Shown: positions 16,698 through 25,448 of the stretch, in pieces
Layout of the letters: the number at the start of each line of letters is the position of its first letter
How positions within the stretch are numbered: the first letter of the stretch is position 1
Source of the DNA: Krasilnikoviella flava
GTDB lineage: Bacteria > Actinomycetota > Actinomycetes > Actinomycetales > Cellulomonadaceae
DNA length: 64,000 bases
Direction of reading: 5' to 3'
Assembly: GCF_900167525.1 (NCBI RefSeq)
Contig: NZ_FUZQ01000002.1
Location: forward strand, 62,001 to 126,000
Position numbers and translations under genes: made by a program
Notes under the pieces: generated by a model
Databases searched by the model: none
Seen by the model: the letters and a program-made list of their open reading frames with translations, nothing else
Told to the model about the DNA's origin: nothing

Positions 16698-18026
16698 ATG
16701 CGAGTCACAGCTACCCGGGCGACGCGACGCCGCGGCGTCGCGCTCGTCGCGCTCACCGCGGCGGGGGCGCTCGCCCTCACCGCCTGCTCCGGCGACTCCG
16801 GCGCCCTGCCGTCCGACGGCGACGGCGGCGGCGACGGGGACGTCGAGATCCGCTTCTCCTGGTGGGGGTCGGACGACCGGCACCAGACGACCCAGCAGAT
16901 CATCGACCTGTTCGAGGAGAAGAACCCCGGCATCACCGTGGTGCCGGACTACACGGACTGGGACGGCTACTGGGACAAGCTCGCCACCGCGACGGCGGGC
17001 GGCGACACCCCGGACGTCATCACCCAGGAGGAGCGGTACCTGTCGGACTACGCCTCGCGCGGCGTGATCGGCGACCTCGGCGAGCTGGGGGTCGACACCT
17101 CCGAGATCGCGGACGACATTCTCGGCACGGGCGAGGTGGACGGCACGCTCGTCGGCATCCCGACCGGTGTCAACGCGTACGCGATGGTCGCCGACCCGCA
17201 GATCTTCGCCGACGCCGGCGTCGAGATGCCGGACGACACGACGTGGACCTGGGACGAGTACGTCGACATCGCGGGGAAGGTCGCGAAGGGCGCGGGCGAC
17301 GGGGTCTGGGGCGCACAGGACTACGGCTTCAACGAGGCGGGGCTCAACGTGCTGGCACGGCAGCAGGGCGAGACGCTCTACAACGCGGACGGCACGCTCG
17401 GGGTCTCGAAGGAGACCGTGGCGCAGTTCTTCCAGACGTCGCTGGACCTCATGGCCAACGGCGGCCAGCCCGACGCGTCACGGTCGGTGGAGTACCAGAA
17501 CGCCGGGCCCGAGGGCTCCCTGCTCGGCACCAACGCGGGCGCGATGGGGGTGTGGTGGTCCAACCAGCTCGGCGCGCTCTCAGACGCCTCCGGGCACGAG
17601 CTCGAGCTGCTGCGCCTGCCGGGAGAGTCGGAGTTCGACCGCACCGGCATGTACTTCAAGCCCGCCATGTACTACTCGATCTCGGCGAAGACGGAGCACC
17701 CGCAGGAGTCGGCGAAGCTCGTCGACTTCCTGCTCAACGACCCGGAGGTCGCCAAGCTGCAGCTCACCGACCGCGGCCTGCCGGCCAACGAGTCGGTGCG
17801 CGAGGGGATCCTCCCCGAGCTCACCGCCGCGGACCAGAAGGTCGCGGACTTCATGGCGGACCTGGAGCCCGACATCGTCGACAACCCGGCCGTGCCGCCG
17901 AACGGCGCGAACGAGATCCAGGACATCATGATCCGCATCAACACCGAGGTCCTGTTCGAGCGCATGACCCCCGACGAGGCGGCCGACGCGTTCCTCGAGG
18001 ACGTCGGGGCGGCGATCGGCGGCTGA
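16698..18026 (+). CDS. Extracellular sugar-binding lipoprotein (CUT1)
   Basis: 442 residues. Arg-rich N-terminus, hydrophobic core and lipobox LTAC with Cys30 as the lipidation site; an acidic Gly/Asp linker follows. The mature part shows the family's VEIRFSWWGSDDRHQTTQQIIDLFEEKNPGITV start and a C-terminal helix MTPDEAADAFLEDV. It captures the sugar for the two permeases upstream, separated by 29 nt with a GAAGGAG ribosome site. A strong 23-bp-arm hairpin ends the operon 15 nt after the stop. Confidence 0.94.
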   Translation: MRVTATRATRRRGVALVALTAAGALALTACSGDSGALPSDGDGGGDGDVEIRFSWWGSDDRHQTTQQIIDLFEEKNPGITVVPDYTDWDGYWDKLATATAGGDTPDVITQEERYLSDYASRGVIGDLGELGVDTSEIADDILGTGEVDGTLVGIPTGVNAYAMVADPQIFADAGVEMPDDTTWTWDEYVDIAGKVAKGAGDGVWGAQDYGFNEAGLNVLARQQGETLYNADGTLGVSKETVAQFFQTSLDLMANGGQPDASRSVEYQNAGPEGSLLGTNAGAMGVWWSNQLGALSDASGHELELLRLPGESEFDRTGMYFKPAMYYSISAKTEHPQESAKLVDFLLNDPEVAKLQLTDRGLPANESVREGILPELTAADQKVADFMADLEPDIVDNPAVPPNGANEIQDIMIRINTEVLFERMTPDEAADAFLEDVGAAIGG

Positions 18027-18040
18027 CCCGCGCTCCCTCC

Positions 18041-18096
18041 GAGAACGGGATCCGTCCCGCCGTCCGACCGGGCGGCGGGACGGATCCCGTTCTCGT
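18041..18096. terminator. 23-bp perfect hairpin after the ABC transporter operon
   Basis: 18041-18063 and 18074-18096 are exact reverse complements (starting CGAGAACGGGATCCGTCCCG) with a 10-nt loop, directly after the binding-protein stop. No T-run follows. Its length is far above a normal intrinsic terminator. Confidence 0.75.
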
Positions 18097-18234
18097 CCGC
18101 AGGACGACGAGGGACCGCCAAGGGCGGGACACGCCATGTCCGAATCTCGCCAGCGACGCCGTTCGGGCGGTGGTGTGCTGAGCGTCCGCCCTCGCCACGA
18201 GGCGGGGAGGACATCGTCTCTGAGAGGACCGCTC

Positions 18235-18969
18235 ATGCAGATCGCACTCGTCACCGGGGCCACCCGCGGGCTCGGCCTGGCCACCGCGCGCCGTCTGGCC
18301 CGCGGCGGCGCGCACGTCGTCGTCGGGGCCCGGGACGCCGCGGCGGGCCGGGCGGTCGCGGCCGCGCTGGTCGACGAAGGGCTGGCCGCGAGCAGCGTCA
18401 CGCTCGACGTCACCGACCTCGTCCAGGTCCGAGCAGCAGCCGCAGAGGTCGAGGTGGCGCACGGCAGGCTCGACGTCCTCGTGAACAACGCGGGCATCCT
18501 GCCGGAGGCGACCGCGGCCGAGGGGCGCGAGGTCGTGGACGCCGACCTGTTCCGCGCCACGTACGACACCAACGTGCTCGGGCCGGTCGCCGTCACCGAG
18601 GCGTTCCTGCCCCTGCTGCGCCGGAGCCCGGCGGGCCGCATCGTCAACGTCACCACCCGGATGGGTTCCCTCGCGGACCAGCAGGACACGACGTCGCCCT
18701 ACTACGCCATGGTGGTGCCGGCCTACCAGTCGTCGAAGGCGGCGCTCAACGCCGTCACCGTCGCGCTGGCGAAGGCGCTCGCCGGGACCCCGATCAAGGT
18801 CACGTCCGTCTGCCCGGGCTTCGTCCAGACCGAGCTCACGCCGGTCAACCGGACCCAGGCACCGCTGACGCCCGCAGATGCGGCCGAGGTCGTGCACCGG
18901 GCGGCGACGCTCCCCGCGTCGGCGCCGTCGGGCACGTTCGTCGACGCGTCAGGCCCCGTGCCGTGGTGA
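18235..18969 (+). CDS. Short-chain dehydrogenase/reductase
   Basis: 244 residues of the classical SDR type: N-terminal NAD(P) motif TGATRGLGLATA, NNAG at the end of beta4, catalytic Ser region VNVTTRMGSL, and YxxxK (YQSSK) about 15 residues further on. GFVQTEL is the usual PG-motif variant. It reduces a small carbonyl compound or oxidises an alcohol in the cytoplasm; the substrate is unknown. GAGAGGA precedes the ATG. It is convergent with a MarR gene, 28 nt away. Confidence 0.88.
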   Translation: MQIALVTGATRGLGLATARRLARGGAHVVVGARDAAAGRAVAAALVDEGLAASSVTLDVTDLVQVRAAAAEVEVAHGRLDVLVNNAGILPEATAAEGREVVDADLFRATYDTNVLGPVAVTEAFLPLLRRSPAGRIVNVTTRMGSLADQQDTTSPYYAMVVPAYQSSKAALNAVTVALAKALAGTPIKVTSVCPGFVQTELTPVNRTQAPLTPADAAEVVHRAATLPASAPSGTFVDASGPVPW

Positions 18970-18997
18970 CTGCCGGGGGCCGGTCGGTCGCGCGCGG

Positions 18998-19522
18998 TCA
19001 GGCCTGCGGGTCGACGACGCGCGCGACGACGGCGCACCGGTCGTCGCCGGGCGCGGCGCCGGTGGCGGCGCGCACGAGCAGGTGGCGCAGGGCGTCGCGC
19101 TCCGCGTCGTCGAGGCCGGCGAGCAGCTCGTCCTCCGCGACACGCACGCGGGCGTCGAGGTCGGCGAGGACGACGCGGCCATGGTCGGTCGCGACGATGC
19201 GGCGCGCGCGACGGTCGGCGGGGTCCGGCTGGCGCTCGACGAGCCCGCAGCCGGCGAGCTCGTCCAGCAGGTACGTCATCACGGTGCGGTCGATGCCGAG
19301 CCGGGCGGCCAGCGCCGCCTGGGTGGGCGGGGCGTCGTGGGTGACCGCGGCGAGGACCTCGTAGCCGCGGCCGCCGTGCGGGACGTCGGCGCACGCGGCG
19401 GCGACGCGGGCGCTCCACTCGCGCAGCAGCGCGGCGAGCGACCAGCCCAGCGGGGACGGGGCGTCCGGGCCGGTCGTCGGGATCCGCGCGGTGCTGGGCG
19501 TCGGGTCGGCGGTGGTGCTCAC
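18998..19522 (-). CDS. MarR-family transcriptional regulator
   Basis: 174 residues with a winged HTH: PPTQAALAARLGIDRTVMTYLLDELAGCGLVERQPDPADRRARRIVATDHG, where the DRRARR wing is characteristic of MarR. Divergent from the luciferase-like/FAD-oxidase fusion gene; a palindrome at 19573-19593 sits between them. It probably represses the fusion gene and itself, and responds to a small phenolic or redox ligand. Confidence 0.88.
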   Translation of the reverse strand: MSTTADPTPSTARIPTTGPDAPSPLGWSLAALLREWSARVAAACADVPHGGRGYEVLAAVTHDAPPTQAALAARLGIDRTVMTYLLDELAGCGLVERQPDPADRRARRIVATDHGRVVLADLDARVRVAEDELLAGLDDAERDALRHLLVRAATGAAPGDDRCAVVARVVDPQA

Positions 19523-19572
19523 CGGGCCATCGTAGACGGAATGCGCGGCATACCAGAAGAGTTGCCGCTGAT

Positions 19573-19593
19573 ATCGTCTGCCTGACAGACGAT
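19573..19593. promoter_or_regulatory. MarR operator between marR and the fusion oxidoreductase
   Basis: ATCGTCTG/CAGACGAT, perfect 8-bp arms around a 5-bp spacer, lies in the 113-bp divergent gap, 43 bp from the fusion gene start. Position and form fit a MarR dimer site. Confidence 0.65.
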
Positions 19594-19635
19594 CTCCCGG
19601 ACCTCGGGAGCGGCCCTCCCCGCGAAAGGCCCCGC

Positions 19636-21936
19636 ATGACGGACTACGGCCACGACCTGGTCTTCGGCACGTTCATCACGCCCACCAACGCCGACCCCCA
19701 GGCGCCCGTGCGCCTGGCGAAGGTGACCGAGGCGGCCGGGCTCGACCTGGTGACGTTCCAGGACCACCCGTACCAGCCGGGGTTCCTCGACACGTGGACC
19801 CTGTTGTCGTGGGTGGCCGCGCAGACCGAGCGGGTCACCGTCGCGGGCAACGTGCTCAACCTGCCGCTGCGCCCGCCCGCCGTGCTGGCGCGCGCCGTCG
19901 CGTCCCTCGACCTGCTCTCCGGCGGCCGCGCTGCCCTGGGGCTGGGCGCCGGCGGGTTCTGGGACCCGATCGTCGCGATGGGCGGCACCCGCCTCACCCC
20001 CGGCGAGTCCGTGGACGCCCTCGACGAGGCGCTCGACATCATCCGCGGCATCTGGGACGGCCGTGAGCGCCGCGCCCTGCGGGTCGACGGCACCCATCAC
20101 CGGGTGGCCGGCGCCAAGCGCGGGCCCGAGCCGGCGCACGACGTCCCGATCTGGCTGGGCGCGCTCAAGCCCCGCATGCTGCGCCTCATCGCCCGCAAGG
20201 CGGACGGCTGGCTCCCGTCCCTCGCGTACCTCAAGGACGGCGACCTGCAGCGGGGGCACGCGATCATCGACGAGGCCGCCCAGGAGGCGGGCCGCCACCC
20301 GGCCGAGATCCGGCGCCTGCTCAACGTGCAGGGAGCGGTCACCGCGCAGCCGCAGGGGTTCCTGCAGGGCCCCGTGGAGCAGTGGGTCGACGAGCTGGCG
20401 ACGCTGGTGCTCGAGGACGGGATCGGCACCGTGATCCTGGCCGCCGACGACCCGAACCTCGTCCAGGTCTACGGGCAGGAGATCGCGCCCGCGGTGCGCG
20501 AGCTCGTGGCGCGCGAGCGCGCGACGTCGGGCACCGCGCCCGCCGCCACGCAGCGCGGCGGCCGGGCGATCGCGCTGCGCCGCCCCGGCATCGACTACGC
20601 CGCCGTACCGGCGGCGCTCGCGGCGGCCGCCGTCGAGCCCGGCGACCGCGCGTACGACGCGGTGCGCCACAACTACCTGCGCTCCGGCGCGCCCGGCCTC
20701 GTGCTGTATCCGGCCATGGCGGCCGAGGTGGCTGAGGCCGTGATCTGGGCACGCACGCAGGACGTGCCGCTCGGCGTGCGGTCGGGCGGGCACGGCATCA
20801 GCGGACGGTCGACCAACGACGGCGGGATCGTCGTCGACCTGGGCGCGCTGGACCAGGTCGAGGTGGTCGACGAGGCGACCCGGCGCGTGCGGGTCGGCGT
20901 CGGCGCCACGTGGGGCCGGGTCGCCGAGGCGCTCGCGCCGCGCGGCTGGGCCATCAGCTCGGGCGACTCCGGCGGTGTGGGCGTCGGCGGGCTCGCCACG
21001 GCGGGCGGCGTCGGGTTCCTGGGCCGCACCTACGGGCTGACGATCGACCACGTCGTCGCCGCCGAGGTCGTCACCGCGGACGGGCGCGTGGTGCGCGCGT
21101 CGGCGGACGAGCACCCCGACCTGTTCTGGGGGCTGCGCGGCGCGGGCGGCAACCTGGGCGTCGTGACGTGGGTCGAGATCGAGGCGATGCCGCTGGGGGA
21201 CCAGGGCGCCGTCGTGTTCTCGCAGATGACCCTCGACGCGACCGACGTGGCGGGCGTGCTGGAGCGGTGGGGCGCCGTCGTCGAGTCGGCGCCGCGCGAG
21301 CTGACCAGCTTCCTCATCCTGTCGCCCGGGCGCCGGGGCAGGCTCCCCGACGGGAGCGACGACCAGGGCCCCGTGGCGCAGCTCATGACCGTCTGGGCGG
21401 GCGACGACACGGACGCGGCCGTCGAGCAGCTCGAGCGCCTCGCCGGCGCGGGCCCGCTGCTGGGCCACCAGGCGTACCTGCTGCCGTACGCGGGCGTCGT
21501 GCAGGCGGGGGAGAAGCACCACCAGGGCGGCGGCGACCCGGCCGTGCGCTCCGGGCTGGTGGCGCACCTGGACACGGCGACGGCCCGCGCGTTCGAGAAG
21601 CTCGCACTGTCGGGGGAGGCGTACTTCCTGCAGGTGCGCGCCACCGGTGGGGCGGGGAACGACGTCGAGCAGGGGGCGACGGCGTACGCGCACCGGCACC
21701 AGAACTTCCTGCTGTCGGCGATGTCCTCGTCGCAGGACCGGCTCGACGCCGTGTGGGACGCGGTCATGGCGCCGTACACCGACGGGCTGTACCTGTCGTT
21801 CGACACCGACACGCGGCCCGAGCGGCTCACCGACGCGTTCCCCGAGCCGACGCTCACCCGCCTGCGCGAGGTGAAGCGGGACTGGGACCCGGACAACGTG
21901 TTCCGCGCCAACTTCCCGGTGCCGCCGGCGGCGTGA
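19636..21936 (+). CDS. Fusion: luciferase-like flavin monooxygenase + FAD-linked (BBE-type) oxidase
   Basis: 766 residues, one frame. Residues 1-295 are an LLM-class (bacterial luciferase/F420-type) barrel: FGTFITPTNADPQAPVRLAK, RVTVAGNVLNLPLRPP, LSGGRAALGLGAGGFWDPI. After an Ala/Arg linker, residues about 345-760 are a VAO/PCMH flavoprotein: VRSGGHGISG with His386 as the likely covalent FAD attachment, LATAGGVGFLGRTYG, HPDLFWGLRGAGGNLGVVT and the C-terminal NVFRANFPV of the BBE module. The Cys of bicovalent members is absent, so FAD would be singly linked. Both domains look complete. The substrate is unknown; two sequential oxidations are plausible. Controlled by the divergent MarR. Confidence 0.88.
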   Translation: MTDYGHDLVFGTFITPTNADPQAPVRLAKVTEAAGLDLVTFQDHPYQPGFLDTWTLLSWVAAQTERVTVAGNVLNLPLRPPAVLARAVASLDLLSGGRAALGLGAGGFWDPIVAMGGTRLTPGESVDALDEALDIIRGIWDGRERRALRVDGTHHRVAGAKRGPEPAHDVPIWLGALKPRMLRLIARKADGWLPSLAYLKDGDLQRGHAIIDEAAQEAGRHPAEIRRLLNVQGAVTAQPQGFLQGPVEQWVDELATLVLEDGIGTVILAADDPNLVQVYGQEIAPAVRELVARERATSGTAPAATQRGGRAIALRRPGIDYAAVPAALAAAAVEPGDRAYDAVRHNYLRSGAPGLVLYPAMAAEVAEAVIWARTQDVPLGVRSGGHGISGRSTNDGGIVVDLGALDQVEVVDEATRRVRVGVGATWGRVAEALAPRGWAISSGDSGGVGVGGLATAGGVGFLGRTYGLTIDHVVAAEVVTADGRVVRASADEHPDLFWGLRGAGGNLGVVTWVEIEAMPLGDQGAVVFSQMTLDATDVAGVLERWGAVVESAPRELTSFLILSPGRRGRLPDGSDDQGPVAQLMTVWAGDDTDAAVEQLERLAGAGPLLGHQAYLLPYAGVVQAGEKHHQGGGDPAVRSGLVAHLDTATARAFEKLALSGEAYFLQVRATGGAGNDVEQGATAYAHRHQNFLLSAMSSSQDRLDAVWDAVMAPYTDGLYLSFDTDTRPERLTDAFPEPTLTRLREVKRDWDPDNVFRANFPVPPAA

Positions 21937-21979
21937 GCGGCGGCGCGGCGTGTCGGTCGGGTGCGCGAGGATGGGGGAC

Positions 21980-23041
21980 ATGCCTCTCGCACCTCGGTAC
22001 CTGGCCGACGACGCCCGCTACGAGTCGATGACCTACCGCCGCACCGGCCGCTCCGGCCTCGACCTGCCCGCGCTGTCGCTGGGCCTGTGGCACAACTTCG
22101 GCGACGTGAACCCGTTCGACACACAGCGCGCCATCCTGCGCCGCGCGTTCGACCTGGGGATCACGCACTTCGACCTCGCCAACAACTACGGCCCGCCGTA
22201 CGGCTCGGCGGAGGAGAACTTCGGCCGTCACCTGGCGAAGGACCTCGCGCCCTACCGCGACGAGCTCGTCATCTCCACCAAGGCCGGCTACGACATGTGG
22301 CCCGGCCCGTACGGCGACCACGGCTCGCGCAAGTACCTGCTCTCCTCGCTCGACCAGTCGCTGACCCGCATGGGCCTGGACCACGTCGACGTCTTCTACC
22401 ACCACCGTCCCGACCCCTCGACGCCGCTCACCGAGACGATGGGCGCGCTCGCGTCCGCCGTCCAGCAGGGCAAGGCGACGTACGTCGGCGTCTCCAACTA
22501 CTCGCCGTCGCGCACCCGCGAGGCCGCGCAGGTGCTCGCCGACCTCGGCGTGCCGCTGCTCATCCACCAGCCCAGCTACTCGATGTTCAACCGGCACGTC
22601 GAGATCGCGGACCGGGACGACGCGTACGACGGTCGGCAGAGCGAGTCGCTGCTCGACGTCGTGGGGGACCTGGGCGTCGGCACGATCGTCTTCTCCCCGC
22701 TGGCGCAGGGGCTGCTCACGGGCCGGTACCTGGGCGGGTCGGCGCCCGAGGGCTCGCGCGCCGCGCGCAGCGACTCGCCGTTCCTGTCGTCGTCGAACCT
22801 CACCGGCACCTACCTGGAGCGGGCCCGCGCGCTGAACACGATCGCCGAGGGCCGCGGCCAGACGCTCGCGCAGCTCGCCCTGTCGTGGGTGCTGCGCGAC
22901 GACCGGATCACGTCGGCCCTCATCGGCGCGTCGTCGGTCGCGCAGCTCGAGGACAACGTGGCCGCGCTGTCCGCCCCGGCGCTCACCGACGAGGAGATCG
23001 CCGCCATCGAGCCGCACGCCGTGGACGGCACCGGGCGCTAG
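21980..23041 (+). CDS. Aldo/keto reductase, YghZ/L-glyceraldehyde-3-phosphate reductase type
   Basis: 353 residues. The tetrad is visible: Asp in THFDLANNYG, Tyr in NNYG, Lys in VISTKAGYDM and His in VFYHHRPD. GSAEENFG and the C-terminal SALIGASSVAQLEDNVAAL (NADPH binding) match the YghZ/Kv-beta-like group that reduces methylglyoxal or L-glyceraldehyde 3-phosphate. The ATG at 21980 has GAGG 10 nt upstream; in-frame starts at 21950 (GTG) and 21971 lack a usable site. It follows the fusion gene by 43 nt and may share its transcript. Confidence 0.9.
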   Translation: MPLAPRYLADDARYESMTYRRTGRSGLDLPALSLGLWHNFGDVNPFDTQRAILRRAFDLGITHFDLANNYGPPYGSAEENFGRHLAKDLAPYRDELVISTKAGYDMWPGPYGDHGSRKYLLSSLDQSLTRMGLDHVDVFYHHRPDPSTPLTETMGALASAVQQGKATYVGVSNYSPSRTREAAQVLADLGVPLLIHQPSYSMFNRHVEIADRDDAYDGRQSESLLDVVGDLGVGTIVFSPLAQGLLTGRYLGGSAPEGSRAARSDSPFLSSSNLTGTYLERARALNTIAEGRGQTLAQLALSWVLRDDRITSALIGASSVAQLEDNVAALSAPALTDEEIAAIEPHAVDGTGR

Positions 23042-23049
23042 GACGCACT

Positions 23050-23102
23050 CGGTGGCTGAGCCTGTCGAGCCCACGTCCTGGGTTCGACAGGCTCAACCAC
23101 CG
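23050..23102. repeat. Palindromic GAGCCTGTCGA element (intergenic)
   Basis: 23050-23072 and 23080-23102 pair at 21 of 23 positions with a 7-nt loop; the core is GAGCCTGTCGAGCCC / GGGTTCGACAGGCTC. It lies between the aldo/keto reductase and the PfkB kinase. Related elements occur at 24741, 28054, 28216, 29157, 36448 and 37204. Confidence 0.92.
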
Positions 23103-23120
23103 GGCAGGAAGGGTGGGCGG

Positions 23121-24065
23121 ATGACGGTCTGCTGGTTCGTCGGGCTGACGACGCTCGACGTCGTGCACCGGGCGGCGGGGCGTCCCGGCGCGAACGAGAA
23201 GGTCACCGCCACGCGGCAGGACGTCGCGGCCGGGGGGCCGGCGGCCAACGCCGCGGTGACCGCGGCCGCGCTCGGGGTCCGGGCGGTGCTGGTCAGCGCG
23301 CTGGGCGCGGGCCCGGTCGCGCAGGCGGCCCGCGCCGACCTCGACGCGTGCGAGGTGCAGGTGCACGACGTCGCGGGCCCGGACGAGGGGTTCCCGCTCC
23401 CCGTGTCGTCGGTCCTCGTCGACGACGCGACCGGGGAGCGGTCGGTGGTCTCCGCCGACGCCGCGCTCGCCGTGGCGCCCGCGCCGTCGCCGGGCGAGCT
23501 CGGCGCGCTCCCGCGGCCCGACGTCGTCCTGCTCGACGGCCACCACCCCGCGATCGCGCGCGCCGTGCTCGCCTACGTCGACGGGCTGCGCCCGCGGCCA
23601 CGGGTGCTGCTCGACGGCGGCCGGTGGCGGCCGGTGTTCGCCGAGCTGCTGCCCGCGGCGGACGTCGCGGCCCTGAGTGCGGACTTCACCGTGCCGGCCG
23701 ACATCGCCCCCGGGGCGACGGACGCCGCGCACGGCGCGCTGCTGCTCGGCGCCCGGGCTGCGGTGGTGACCCACGGCGCCGACCCCGTGGAATGGACCGA
23801 CGGGCGCGACCACGGTTCCGTGGCGGTGCCGCGCGTCACGACCCGCGACACCCTGGGCGCGGGGGACGCGTTCCACGGCGCGCTCGCCGCGGCGCTGGCA
23901 CGCGGGGCCGGCGTGCCCGACGCCTGTGCCGCGGCCGTGCGCGTGGCGAGCACCCGGGTGCGGTTCGTCGGGCCACGGTCGTGGCTCGCCCACGTCCCCG
24001 ACGTGTCGGGCCCGCGTGCCGCCATGGCCCCCCGCGGGTCCGGCCGCTCGCGGGAGGACGGGTGA
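23121..24065 (+). CDS. PfkB-family carbohydrate/nucleoside kinase
   Basis: 314 residues of the ribokinase fold: the N-terminal substrate region VGLTTLDVVHRAAGRPGANEKV and AGGPAANAAVTAAALG, and the C-terminal signature TRDTLGAGDAFHGALAAAL with catalytic Asp and anion hole. It phosphorylates a sugar or related alcohol with ATP. It overlaps the next kinase gene by 4 nt, so two small-molecule kinases are made together. The substrate is not predictable. The ribosome site GGAAGGG precedes ATG 23121; the repeat element sits immediately upstream. Confidence 0.87.
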   Translation: MTVCWFVGLTTLDVVHRAAGRPGANEKVTATRQDVAAGGPAANAAVTAAALGVRAVLVSALGAGPVAQAARADLDACEVQVHDVAGPDEGFPLPVSSVLVDDATGERSVVSADAALAVAPAPSPGELGALPRPDVVLLDGHHPAIARAVLAYVDGLRPRPRVLLDGGRWRPVFAELLPAADVAALSADFTVPADIAPGATDAAHGALLLGARAAVVTHGADPVEWTDGRDHGSVAVPRVTTRDTLGAGDAFHGALAAALARGAGVPDACAAAVRVASTRVRFVGPRSWLAHVPDVSGPRAAMAPRGSGRSREDG

Positions 24066-24700
24066 CGCGGGACGCGACGACCGCGGAGCTCGTCGCGCGC
24101 GCCCGCCGCCTGGCGGTGCCGGGGGAGCGGCGCGTCCTCGGCATCGTCGGCCCGCCGGGCGCGGGGAAGTCGACGCTCGCCCGCGTGCTGGTCGCGACGC
24201 TCGGCCCGGGGCTGGCCGTCGAGGTCGGGATGGACGGCTACCACCTGTCGAACGCGGTCCTGGCCGGCCTCGGACGCGACCACCGCAAGGGCGCGATCGA
24301 CACGTTCGACGATGCCGGGTACGCGGCGCTGGTCGCGCGTCTCGCCGCCGCCCGGCCCGGCGACCCGCCCGTGTACGCGCCGGTGTTCCGCCGCGAGATC
24401 GAGGAGCCCGTGGCGGCGGGCGTCGCCGTGCCGTCCGACGTCCCGCTGGTCGTGACGGAGGGCAACTACCTGCTCGCGCCGTCGGGCGCGTGGCCCGCCG
24501 CGCGGGCCCGGATGGCGGAGGTCTGGTACCTCGACGTGCCCGGCGACCTTCGGCTCGCCCGGCTGGAGGAGCGGCACCACGCGTTCGGCAAGAGCCGCGA
24601 CGACGCCCGCCGCTGGGCGAACGGCTCGGACCAGGTCAACGCCGACCTGATCGAGGCGACGCGCGACGGCGCGGACGTCGTCGTCCGCTGGACCTCCTGA
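24062..24700 (+). CDS. Uridine kinase-like/FrcK-type P-loop kinase
   Basis: 212 residues starting at GTG 24062, which overlaps the PfkB stop (GTGA). Walker A GPPGAGKST, then GMDGYHLSNAVL with an acidic residue for acceptor activation, DTFDDAGYAAL, PVYAPVFRREIEEPVA, the strand LVVTEGNYLL and the lid Arg region LEERHHAFGKSRDDARRW. This pattern is that of the nucleoside-kinase-like proteins found in sugar-uptake operons (FrcK/YggC). Together with PfkB it suggests phosphorylation of an unusual sugar; no transporter is adjacent. Confidence 0.82.
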   Translation: MTRDATTAELVARARRLAVPGERRVLGIVGPPGAGKSTLARVLVATLGPGLAVEVGMDGYHLSNAVLAGLGRDHRKGAIDTFDDAGYAALVARLAAARPGDPPVYAPVFRREIEEPVAAGVAVPSDVPLVVTEGNYLLAPSGAWPAARARMAEVWYLDVPGDLRLARLEERHHAFGKSRDDARRWANGSDQVNADLIEATRDGADVVVRWTS

Positions 24701-24740
24701 CCGCCGGTCGCCGTCGGAGACCGCGACCGCCGCCGTCCGG

Positions 24741-24794
24741 TGGTTGAGCCTGTCGAAACCAGGACGTGGTCTCGACCCTTCGACAGGCTGAGAG
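24741..24794. repeat. Palindromic GAGCCTGTCGA element (intergenic)
   Basis: GAGCCTGTCGAA (24746-24757) pairs with TTCGACAGGCTG (24779-24790), 11 of 12 matching, plus a second internal CCAGGAC/GTGGTCTCGAC repeat. It lies between the convergent kinase and Lrp genes and could serve as terminator; it belongs to the same family as 23050-23102. Confidence 0.88.
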
Positions 24795-24833
24795 CGGCGC
24801 GGGCTCGACCGGGGAACCTGGCCGCGCCGACCG

Positions 24834-25307
24834 TCAGAGGTTGCGCCGCGCGGCCTCGATGAGCGGCTGGATGCGGTAGGGGATCAGCTCGCCCATGGAC
24901 AGCGAGGTCTCGGTGCGCTCCACGCCGTCGATGGCGAGGATGGCGGCGTCGATGCGGAACAGGTGGTCGGTGTCCCGGCACACGACGTGCACGCGCAGGT
25001 CGGCGGCGCCGCTGTGCCCGTACGCCTGCACGACCTCGGGGATCTCGGCGAGCCGGTCGACGATGGCGGGCAGCTCCCGCTGCCGCACGGTGACCTCGAG
25101 GAAAGCCGTCAGAGGATGCCCGAGAGCGGCGGGGTTGATGCGCCGGTCGAAGGCGAGGAAGGCGCCCGACTCCTCGAGCCGGGTCAGCCGGGCGTGCACC
25201 GTGTTCCGGGACAGGCGCAGGCGCTCCGCGAGGGCGGCGATCGTGGCCCGCGGGTCCTCGGCGAGGGCCGTCAGCAGGCTCAGGTCCACGGCGTCGTAGC
25301 TGCGCAC
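24834..25307 (-). CDS. Lrp/AsnC-family regulator, likely BkdR
   Basis: 157 residues: HTH in DPRATIAALAERLRLSRNTVHARLTRLEESGAF, then the RAM/AsnC effector domain (FLEVTVRQRELPAIVDRLAEIPEVVQAYGHSGAADLRVHV). GTG start at 25307. It is divergent from the branched-chain keto-acid dehydrogenase operon, which fits a branched-chain amino acid-sensing local regulator (BkdR-like). The 141-bp gap between them holds the presumed binding sites, which I could not define. Confidence 0.87.
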   Translation of the reverse strand: MRSYDAVDLSLLTALAEDPRATIAALAERLRLSRNTVHARLTRLEESGAFLAFDRRINPAALGHPLTAFLEVTVRQRELPAIVDRLAEIPEVVQAYGHSGAADLRVHVVCRDTDHLFRIDAAILAIDGVERTETSLSMGELIPYRIQPLIEAARRNL

Positions 25308-25448
25308 ATCGACCAGCCTAGCGGGGGCTGGCTGAGCACTCTGCTCAACGTGTGGCGGGGTGCTGGTCGCACATCTGTGAGCGGCGTTACGTTCGCGGTA
25401 TCCGGCGCTCGACGAGGAGCGTCCGGCGACACACGAGGTGAGGCGACG

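Noticed and set aside
14817-18026. Missing ATPase of the CUT1 transporter taken as a defect
   Set aside because: Actinobacterial CUT1 systems commonly share one MsiK-type ATPase coded elsewhere, so the absence is normal.
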